Below are positions 58,217 to 64,000 of a stretch of DNA of 64,000 nt, one piece after another (positions within the stretch are counted from its first letter, which is position 1; each line of letters starts with the position of its first letter). The notes below the pieces were generated by a model. It searched no databases. It was not told where the DNA came from and worked only from the letters and a program-made list of their open reading frames with translations. Location of the stretch: the NCBI GenBank assembly GCA_024639905.1, contig JAHEGE010000007.1, positions 106,966-170,965 on the forward strand, written 5' to 3'. This DNA comes from Gammaproteobacteria bacterium (GTDB lineage: Bacteria; Pseudomonadota; Gammaproteobacteria; Pseudomonadales; Pseudohongiellaceae). A program made the translations under genes and the position numbers.

Positions 58217-59410
58217 ATGAGAAAGTCGAAGTTATTCGTAGGCGCTGCGCTAGTCGTGGCCCTGGTTGCGCTAGGGGTGGGGCAATCGAAGATTCAAGAG
58301 CCAAGCATCGCTCAAAACAGCGGCGTCATGGCGCCACATTTCCTGGTCGATCCGTACTGGCCAAAACCCCTTCCCAATAATTGGGCTATGGGTAACACGA
58401 TCGGCGTCGATGTCGACGAACGCGACCACGTGTTCATCGTACACCGTAACGACGCGTCGCAGTTTGGCGGCAATACGGAAATCGGCCTGCAAGGCGGCGT
58501 TTCCGAGTGCTGTACTCCTGCACCGCCAATCATCGAATTCGATCCCGAAGGCAATGTAGTCAATGCGTGGGGCGGCCCTGTTGAAGGCGCTCCTTACGTG
58601 TGGCCTGCGTCTAACCACGGCATCGAAGTTGCACCAAACGGCGACGTTTGGATCGGCGGCAACGGCGGCGGTGACTCCCACGTCCTCGTCTTCTCGCGCG
58701 ATGGCGAATACATCCGCACGATCGGTGTCCAAGGCGAAGGCCGCGACAGCAACAGCCAAACTCACTTCGCACGCGTTGCAGAGATCGCGATCGACGTAGA
58801 GGCTAACGAAGCCTACTTCGCTGATGGCTATCAAAACCGCCGCGTCGCGGTTGTCGACGTCGCCACTGGCGCGTTTAAGCGCTACTGGGGTGCTTACGGC
58901 AATACGCCTGACGACACAGCAGACGTGACTTACGTGCCTGGCCAGGCTGGCCCACAGCAGTTCCGTGGTCCGGTTCACTGTGCAGAGCCTTCAAATGATG
59001 GCCTAGTCTATGTGTGCGACCGTGGCGCCGACCGCGTTCAGGTTTTCCGCAAAGACGGCACCTACGTGCGCGAAGTTGTTTACAACCCAGCGACTCTTAA
59101 CCAAGGTTCTACTTGGGACATCGCGTTCTCACGCGACGAAGAGCAAAAATACATCTACCTAGCCGACGGCCAAAACTTCAAGATCTCGGTCATCGACCGC
59201 GAGTCTATGGACGTGCTTTACACCTTCGGTCAGGGCGGTCGCCAGCCAGGCACGTTCTACGCGCCTCACAGCATCGCCACCGACTCTGCAGGTAACGTGT
59301 ACACCACAGAGACCTACGAAGGCAGCCGCGTACAGAAATTCGTAAACCAGGGCATTCGTGCCGTGACGGTTCGCAACAACGCGCCTACTTGGCCTGCAAG
59401 CGAGCTCTAA
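58217..59410 (+). CDS. Exported PAL-like beta-propeller (peptidyl-alpha-hydroxyglycine lyase-like)
   Basis: This 397-residue protein has an N-terminal signal/anchor (about 4-23) and NHL-type beta-propeller repeats. From memory of animal PAL, the catalytic positions align: HRND (R77) with HRGD, NHG (H134) with PHG, DGYQN (Y205) with DGYCN, VHC (H254) with PHS, DRGA (R269) with DREN, and PHS (H351) with PHD. Thus the three zinc histidines and the catalytic Tyr and Arg are all there. The Met and Asp next to the last histidine are Ala349 and Ser352. PAL splits hydroxylated C-terminal glycine into an amide and glyoxylate. The ATG at 58217, with GGAGG eight bases upstream, is chosen over a TTG at 58202 that would contain that site. 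It lies between two PHM-like genes. A terminator follows. Confidence 0.8.
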   Translation: MRKSKLFVGAALVVALVALGVGQSKIQEPSIAQNSGVMAPHFLVDPYWPKPLPNNWAMGNTIGVDVDERDHVFIVHRNDASQFGGNTEIGLQGGVSECCTPAPPIIEFDPEGNVVNAWGGPVEGAPYVWPASNHGIEVAPNGDVWIGGNGGGDSHVLVFSRDGEYIRTIGVQGEGRDSNSQTHFARVAEIAIDVEANEAYFADGYQNRRVAVVDVATGAFKRYWGAYGNTPDDTADVTYVPGQAGPQQFRGPVHCAEPSNDGLVYVCDRGADRVQVFRKDGTYVREVVYNPATLNQGSTWDIAFSRDEEQKYIYLADGQNFKISVIDRESMDVLYTFGQGGRQPGTFYAPHSIATDSAGNVYTTETYEGSRVQKFVNQGIRAVTVRNNAPTWPASEL

Positions 59411-59465
59411 TGCTCACTGCTAGCAGCTAAGCTTCTAGTGCACAGATAGCAAACAGAGTATAGAA

Positions 59466-59501
59466 AACCGCAGCGAAGCAACTCGCTGCGGTTTTTTTTC
59501 G
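59466..59501 (+). terminator. Rho-independent terminator after the PAL-like gene
   Basis: AAAACCGCAGCGA and TCGCTGCGGTTTT form a 13-bp stem with a 6-base loop, followed by eight Ts on the plus strand. It begins 55 bases after the stop codon. Confidence 0.95.
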
Positions 59502-59648
59502 CCTCGCATTCAGTGCAGGTTCAGGCCTCAAACTCGACACTAAATTCGGCCGCTTAAACTCGCTGCAGGTTGAAACAAGGAGTGCGCTCAATTATCCTCA
59601 GCGGCTTAGAGACACTCGCTAAACATCCCATCTTGCAAGGACGAATCT

Positions 59649-60269
59649 ATGAAGTACGCCACTCCACGCTCGAGCACTGCCCTTAGCCCTAAACCCAGCC
59701 TCGCTCGCGCACTGTTGGCCGTTGCCGCACTCGGCTCCCTACTTGTTACTCCTTTGTCGCACGCTCAGGAGAGCATCGACATCGGCTACGAATTTACCCA
59801 CGGCAAGCTCACCGAGTTGAGTGGCATGAAGACGACGCTGGCTATACCCGCATTCGCCGACGAGCGTGGCGTGGCTGATCCTCGCACCGTGTTTACAGGC
59901 GAACTCGCCCCCGGCGGCGTGGTGATCGCAGAGCGTCCCTTCGCAGAAATCGTGGGCGATGCGATGCGCGCAGGCTTCGCCGCGAGTAATGCGAAACTCG
60001 AGTCTGAGGGGGCAGGGATGCGGCTGGCAGGAAGCTTGCTAGCCACCGAGGCGGTGAGTGTCGATCGTGGCGGTGTCGAATCGCTGCAACTGACTATACG
60101 CACGAGCATCCAACTCGTCGAAGGCACACGCATAGTCTGGCAGACCAAGCTGTTCGGGCGCGGCACGGTGCCGGCAACGGAAGGCGCGGCGGCAGCCACT
60201 GGCAAGGCACTCGATCGACTGATCGAAGAGCTGCTTATCGACGACTATTTCCTCGCAGAGATTCGCTAA
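59649..60269 (+). CDS. Exported protein of unknown function
   Basis: I do not recognise this 206-residue protein with confidence. It has an N-terminal signal peptide (hydrophobic 20-37, cleavage near SHA-QES at 40-41). The mature part has a pattern of alternating strands with a long loop (about 70-110) and ends in a helical AATGKALDRLIEELLIDDYFLAEI. This layout resembles small outer-membrane-associated proteins of the YajG or LPP20-like type, with a TIRTSIQLVEGTRIVWQTKLFGRG segment, but it has no lipobox cysteine. It is separated from the PAL-like gene by a terminator and converges with the NUC-like gene. It has about 180 bases of upstream sequence that could hold its promoter. Confidence 0.65.
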   Translation: MKYATPRSSTALSPKPSLARALLAVAALGSLLVTPLSHAQESIDIGYEFTHGKLTELSGMKTTLAIPAFADERGVADPRTVFTGELAPGGVVIAERPFAEIVGDAMRAGFAASNAKLESEGAGMRLAGSLLATEAVSVDRGGVESLQLTIRTSIQLVEGTRIVWQTKLFGRGTVPATEGAAAATGKALDRLIEELLIDDYFLAEIR

Positions 60270-60284
60270 CGCCTTTTTTGTCGA

Positions 60285-61097
60285 TTACGGCTTTCGAATA
60301 CAACCAAGCTGCGCGTCGAGTGTGGCCTTGCCCATTGTTGACCGATCCCATTCGGGAAAGAAGCGCAGCCCCGTAGCAGACTCGATGGCGTCGAGGCTGC
60401 TGCGCGCATCGCAGTGATGCACATGCACAGCGAAATCTTGATCGAGCCAAAACGCACTTAACTCCCCCTCGGCACTCGCGATGAGCTTGAAGAATCCCGT
60501 CGGCAACTCTCCGCCTGCGGGCTCTGCGTCACCGCTGGGCGCCGATTCGAAGATCGGCCCCGTCACTACTGTAACCTCTCCACGCCGATTCACCAGATTC
60601 CGCAGAGACCATTCGAGACCCGACCACGCACCCCGGTCTAGGCCTTGGGAGCGGAATGTGGTCGCTGACAGCAGGTTCGCCTCATACCAGTAAGGCGTGC
60701 CGGCGACGCTGACTAGAGGCACGATGCTGGCCCTCGCCAGACCCTGTTGCTGCGCCCTGCTCTCCTTGCTGTCCTTGCTGTCTGACCCGGCGTCACTTCC
60801 AGGGACGTCTGGATCTGTAATAAACTCGCGAGATAGGCTCGAAGCGATACCCAGCGCGCCTGCGCGCATCCGATAAGCGAGCCACGCGCCCGACTCGCGG
60901 GGGGCGCTGTACGACGTCGCATAAAGCGAGCGCACGAGCAGGACTTCGTCCGCCGCCGCACCGATGGGGCAGCCACCCAGGCAATGACCGATCCTGTAGT
61001 CGGCGGCATTAATCGGCGCAGCGGCAAAACACGCAATCCAGCCTAGGGTGAGGTAGCGTAATAAGGCGTGTCTGTTCAAAAAAGGGGATGATGCCAC
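60285..61097 (-). CDS. Exported NUC-family nuclease homologue lacking catalytic residues
   Basis: This 270-residue protein has a signal peptide (about 11-32) and then aligns, from memory, with the Serratia-type DNA/RNA non-specific endonuclease over its whole length. Shared pieces are HCLGGCPIG (38-46), WLAYRM (72-77), PLV-SVAGTPYW (127-137), DRGAW..LE (154-162), VVTGPIFE (177-184), and GFFKLI (201-206). The DRGH catalytic motif reads ARAS (121-124), so the general-base histidine is Ser. The metal-binding Asn (LNQGAW) is Asp154. The Glu of the LE pair (E162) is kept. It is probably not an active nuclease and may be a binding protein. The GTG at 61097 is chosen because GGAGGA lies six bases upstream; a longer ATG start would bury that site. 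It converges with the gene at 59649 and diverges from PHM-like B. Confidence 0.7.
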   Translation of the reverse strand: MASSPFLNRHALLRYLTLGWIACFAAAPINAADYRIGHCLGGCPIGAAADEVLLVRSLYATSYSAPRESGAWLAYRMRAGALGIASSLSREFITDPDVPGSDAGSDSKDSKESRAQQQGLARASIVPLVSVAGTPYWYEANLLSATTFRSQGLDRGAWSGLEWSLRNLVNRRGEVTVVTGPIFESAPSGDAEPAGGELPTGFFKLIASAEGELSAFWLDQDFAVHVHHCDARSSLDAIESATGLRFFPEWDRSTMGKATLDAQLGCIRKP

Positions 61098-61210
61098 GAG
61101 GGCTCCTCCGAAGAGCATGTGAGAGGGTAAGACGTGTTTTGGGCACTTTCACGCCAGAGGCACCGGAAATCGGACTCTGGAGGGTTTTAAAGGGCAATTA
61201 ATTCTACCCA

Positions 61211-61262
61211 AATTCTCGAAATTGGGGTGTTTTTAATTTTCAGGAAGTATTTTTCGAGAATT
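61211..61262. promoter_or_regulatory. Inverted repeat upstream of PHM-like gene B
   Basis: AATTCTCGAAA (61211-61221) and TTTCGAGAATT (61252-61262) are perfect 11-base inverted copies with starts 41 bases apart (30 bases between arms), in the AT-rich 256-base gap between the divergent NUC-like and PHM-like B genes. They could be paired operator half-sites. A weak TTGGGC - 17 bases - TTATGA pair follows directly. Confidence 0.45.
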
Positions 61263-61353
61263 GGGCATAGTCTCGGCATCGTGTTATGACTACCGATTCT
61301 ATTTTCGCAACACTGCGAAATAAGAAGTAAGACCACAGAATAAGGAGTACGAG

Positions 61354-63093
61354 ATGATTAAAATTTCGACAGTAGCCAAATTGGGCGCAGCCACGCTGCT
61401 CTCAACCTGCGTGAGCCTGGCTAACGCCGGCGAGCGCGTGAGCGACTTCTCGCTCGTCGACGCCAAGGGCCGATTCTTCCAGCTAAGCCGACATGCCGAC
61501 CACGATGCGGTCGTCCTGTTCGCCCAAGACGACAGCCGCGACGTCCGTAAGGCCGCCGACGACATCGCCGAGCTCGCCGCGCAATTTGCCGGCAAGAAAG
61601 TCGAATTCTTAATGCTCGACTCCACTGGCCGCGCCGATAAGGCCGAATTACGCGAAGCCGCCGATAAAGCCGGAATCGAGCTACGCATCCTTATCGATGA
61701 CACTCAGCTCGTTGCCGAAGAGCTTGGCCTCACGCGAGCCTTAGAAGTCGCCATCTTAGACCCCAAGGCGAAAGAGCTTGTCTACCGCGGCGCGATCAAC
61801 GACCGCTTCGCCGAAGGTAAGAAAGCCCGTCGTGCGAGCGAGCATTATGTGGCCGATGCACTGACAGCGATGCTCGCCGGTGAAGACATCACGGCCCAGT
61901 TCGCCAGCAACGGCGACGCCATCACCTTCGCGACTAACGAGATCATGAGCGTATCCTACGCCAATGATGTCGCACCTATTCTCGAGCAGCGCTGTGTAAC
62001 CTGCCACCAGGAAGGCGGCATCGCCCCCTTCGCGATGAGCAGCCACCAGATGGTTCAAGGCTGGTCGCCCATGATCCGCGAGACGCTGATCACCAAGCGC
62101 ATGCCACCGGGCCAAGTCGACGTCGAATACTCTTCGCAGTTCCACGGCGTGAACCACATTACCGTCGAAGAGACGCAGAAGCTCGTGCACTGGATCGACA
62201 GCGGCGCAAAGAACCTCGACGGCACTGATCCGCTAGCTGCCTACGAGCCGCATGTTGAGAAATGGGGCTACGGCGAGCCGGACATGATTGTCGACATCCC
62301 GCCACAGACTATCCCTGCCTCGGGCACGGTCGAATACCGCAACCTCGTCCTGCCTCTCGATCTGCCCGAAGACAAGTGGGTCAAGGCGGTTGAGTTCGTC
62401 GCCGGCGATACCACGGTTCTGCACCACATCATCGCGTGGGCGCAGGCGCCCGATAATGGCAAAGGCGGCGCAGGTGGCGCCTTCGGCATCCTCAATCAAG
62501 GCATCGGCCTCGGCGCCTACGCCCCGGGCAACTCGATCAACACCTACCCTGACGGCGCGGGCTTCCCCCTCGAGCAGGGCAGCGGCCTGATCCTGCAGAT
62601 GCACTACACGACTTCCGGTAAGGAGACGGTAGACGCGTCGCAGATCGGCATTCATTTCTGGGACGAAGAGCCAGAGCGTCCGATCCTCGGTGGCTCAGCA
62701 GCCGATCTAGAAATCGACATCGCTCCCTTTGAGGCCGATCACGAAATGGTCGCCACGAAGAAGTTCCGTAAGGACTCTTACCTCACCATGGTAGGCCCGC
62801 ACATGCACTATCGCGGCTACGATGCGAACTTCAAACTCGTCTACCCCGACGGCCGCGAAGAGGAAATCCTCAACGTGCCTAACTACCAGTTCAACTGGCA
62901 GAAAACTTACGACTTCAAAGAGCCTAAGTACATGCCGGCCGGGACCGAGATGGTATTCCGCGCAACGTTCGACAACTCTGAGATGAATCCTTACAACCCG
63001 GATCCATCGGCTGAGATTTCGTGGGGGGAACAGACCTGGCAAGAGATGATGTTCGGCTTCTTCCGCTATGTGGAAGCAGACGAAGGCGAGTAA
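61354..63093 (+). CDS. Exported redoxin - haem c - PHM-like dicopper monooxygenase (B)
   Basis: This 579-residue paralogue of the protein at 54807 has the same layout. There is a signal peptide (1-25), then a redoxin-like domain (about 27-175) in which the cysteine seen in protein A is missing. The c-type haem site follows (CVTCH, 214-218, with MPP at 250-252). The PHM-like domain has HH 357-358 and H417 (LHHII, QMHY) for CuA and H483/H485 (PHMHY) and M565 (WQEM) for CuB. A glycine-rich insertion (about 368-395) distinguishes it from A. The gene has a Shine-Dalgarno AAGGAG eight bases before the ATG and ends in a strong terminator, so it may be a single-gene unit. The substrate is unknown. 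Confidence 0.85.
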   Translation: MIKISTVAKLGAATLLSTCVSLANAGERVSDFSLVDAKGRFFQLSRHADHDAVVLFAQDDSRDVRKAADDIAELAAQFAGKKVEFLMLDSTGRADKAELREAADKAGIELRILIDDTQLVAEELGLTRALEVAILDPKAKELVYRGAINDRFAEGKKARRASEHYVADALTAMLAGEDITAQFASNGDAITFATNEIMSVSYANDVAPILEQRCVTCHQEGGIAPFAMSSHQMVQGWSPMIRETLITKRMPPGQVDVEYSSQFHGVNHITVEETQKLVHWIDSGAKNLDGTDPLAAYEPHVEKWGYGEPDMIVDIPPQTIPASGTVEYRNLVLPLDLPEDKWVKAVEFVAGDTTVLHHIIAWAQAPDNGKGGAGGAFGILNQGIGLGAYAPGNSINTYPDGAGFPLEQGSGLILQMHYTTSGKETVDASQIGIHFWDEEPERPILGGSAADLEIDIAPFEADHEMVATKKFRKDSYLTMVGPHMHYRGYDANFKLVYPDGREEEILNVPNYQFNWQKTYDFKEPKYMPAGTEMVFRATFDNSEMNPYNPDPSAEISWGEQTWQEMMFGFFRYVEADEGE

Positions 63094-63114
63094 TTTCACT
63101 AGCGTCGTTACACG

Positions 63115-63151
63115 AGCCCGGCTATCTAGTTTGATAGCCGGGCTTTTTTTT
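63115..63151 (+). terminator. Rho-independent terminator after PHM-like gene B
   Basis: AGCCCGGCTATC and GATAGCCGGGCT form a 12-bp stem with a 6-base loop, followed by a run of Ts on the plus strand. It begins 22 bases after the stop codon. Confidence 0.95.
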
Positions 63152-63257
63152 GCCTGCCGATCAGGCCCCTCCATCCGCGCCTCTCTTCATGACACCTTAT
63201 CTGAATATTGCTAGACTCGATCACCTGTAATTAGCCGACATTCTGAGACTTTTACCT

Positions 63258-64000
63258 ATGCTTAACACCCTACCCAAGGCACTTGTTGCGGGACTCGCCT
63301 TTGCCGGATTCACTGCGCCTTCACTGGCCGACACCCTCCTCTACAAGAACGTCAACGGCTTCACGCTTAACAGCGAACGCGACGTCGTGCGCTTCGCTGC
63401 GCTTGAGGTTAACGACGACCTCGTCGTGCGGACGTATGCCGAAGGCGATACCCTGCCCGCCGACGACACCATGGACACGATCATCGATGGCGCAGGCCGC
63501 ACGCTTGTTACTGGCCTGATTGATGCCCACGGCCACGTTTTGAGCTACGGCCAAAGTCTGCTGCGCGTCGACCTAGTGGGCACTAGCACCGAAGCCGAAG
63601 CCGCAGAGCGCGTAGCCGCGTTCGCAGAGGCAAATGAGGAACTAGAATGGGTTCTGGGCCGCGGCTGGAACCAGGTGCTGTGGGACAGCAACGCATTCCC
63701 CACTGCGGCTAGCCTCGATGCCTTGGTGGCGGAAAAGCCTATCTGGCTGTCGCGCGTCGACGGCCACGCAGGTTGGGCGAACAGCAAGGCAATGGAGATC
63801 GCAGGCGTAACCCGCGACACGCCCGATCCCGACGGCGGCCAGATCCTACGCGACGCCGACGGCAATCCCACTGGCGTCTTCGTCGACAACGCGATGGCGC
63901 TAGTGCGCGGCAACATCCCGCCCGCTACGCTCGAGGAGCAGAAATTCGCCCTGATGACCGCGATGAAATCACTCGCCACCTATGGCCTCACTGCGGTGCA
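63258..64000 (+). CDS. Exported amidohydrolase, YtcJ-like (partial, cut by window end)
   Basis: The first 247 codons lie in the window, and the frame is open to the edge. A signal peptide (about 1-24, ending SLA-DT) is followed by the amidohydrolase core: the metal-binding DAHGHV (H91, H93) after GLID, and GRGWNQVLWDSNAFPTAASLD (about 130-150), VDGHAGWANSKA and PDGGQILRDADGNPTGVFVD, all typical of the YtcJ/Amidohydro_3 branch. These are metal-dependent hydrolases whose natural substrates are mostly unknown. An exported version close to the PHM/PAL-like genes might act on amide or acyl-amide compounds, but that is only inference. A terminator lies between it and PHM-like B. Confidence 0.85.
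   Translation, partial: MLNTLPKALVAGLAFAGFTAPSLADTLLYKNVNGFTLNSERDVVRFAALEVNDDLVVRTYAEGDTLPADDTMDTIIDGAGRTLVTGLIDAHGHVLSYGQSLLRVDLVGTSTEAEAAERVAAFAEANEELEWVLGRGWNQVLWDSNAFPTAASLDALVAEKPIWLSRVDGHAGWANSKAMEIAGVTRDTPDPDGGQILRDADGNPTGVFVDNAMALVRGNIPPATLEEQKFALMTAMKSLATYGLTAV

Noticed and set aside
58271..58978. 235-codon minus-strand frame within the PAL-like gene
   Set aside because: It is the reverse shadow of a gene with a clear signal peptide, ribosome binding site and conserved active-site residues.

Overview
The window looks like a contiguous piece of a gammaproteobacterial chromosome with moderately high GC. The evidence is the gene order of the translation and transcription block, the protein sequences of RpoA, RpoB, RpoC, EF-Tu and the ribosomal proteins, and the tRNA-Tyr/Gly/Thr - tuf - tRNA-Trp - secE - nusG arrangement. 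The TonB-dependent receptor, carbon-starvation permease and exported copper enzymes suit a free-living aquatic heterotroph, but I cannot name the genus.

Left arm (1-15.6 kb). This holds a glycerol uptake and catabolism locus laid out like the rhizobial glpDSTPQUV system, with a divergent glpK. The minus-strand operon is glpD, two ATPases, two permeases, then a small membrane protein and a binding protein. Between the permeases and the last two genes sit a plus-strand NhaC-type antiporter, a plus-strand TonB-dependent receptor and a family of palindromic repeats with 109-bp spacing. glpK is followed on the same strand by a histidine phosphatase, a DUF1499 protein and a signal-peptidase-II-like protein. 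A 34-bp perfect inverted repeat ends this unit.

Middle (15.6-52.9 kb). A DMT transporter and a glyoxylate aminotransferase precede a very long minus-strand block. Read in the direction of transcription the block is: tRNA-Tyr, tRNA-Gly, tRNA-Thr, tuf copy 2, tRNA-Trp, secE, nusG, rplK, rplA, rplJ, rplL, rpoB, rpoC, rpsL, rpsG, fusA, tuf copy 1, the S10 operon, the spc operon and the alpha operon ending with rplQ. I could read near-consensus promoters upstream of the tRNA/tuf unit, rpsL and rpsJ, terminators after tuf copy 1 and rplQ, an L10 leader upstream of rplJ, and several intergenic hairpins. rpmJ, rpmD and a 52-residue TTG-initiated membrane peptide are too short to stand out and were found by direct reading. 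birA and coaX lie upstream of the tRNAs.

Right arm (53-64 kb). After a CstA-type permease comes the most interesting region. It has two exported proteins that each fuse a redoxin-like domain, a CxxCH c-type haem site and a peptidylglycine-alpha-hydroxylating-monooxygenase (PHM)-like dicopper domain with all six copper ligands. Between them is an exported beta-propeller that keeps most catalytic residues of peptidyl-alpha-hydroxyglycine lyase (PAL). A HupE/UreJ-type membrane protein, a catalytically degenerate NUC-family nuclease homologue, an unknown exported protein and the start of a YtcJ-like amidohydrolase surround them. I infer a periplasmic, haem-linked, two-step amidation or N-dealkylation system similar in logic to animal PAM. 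The substrate is unknown.
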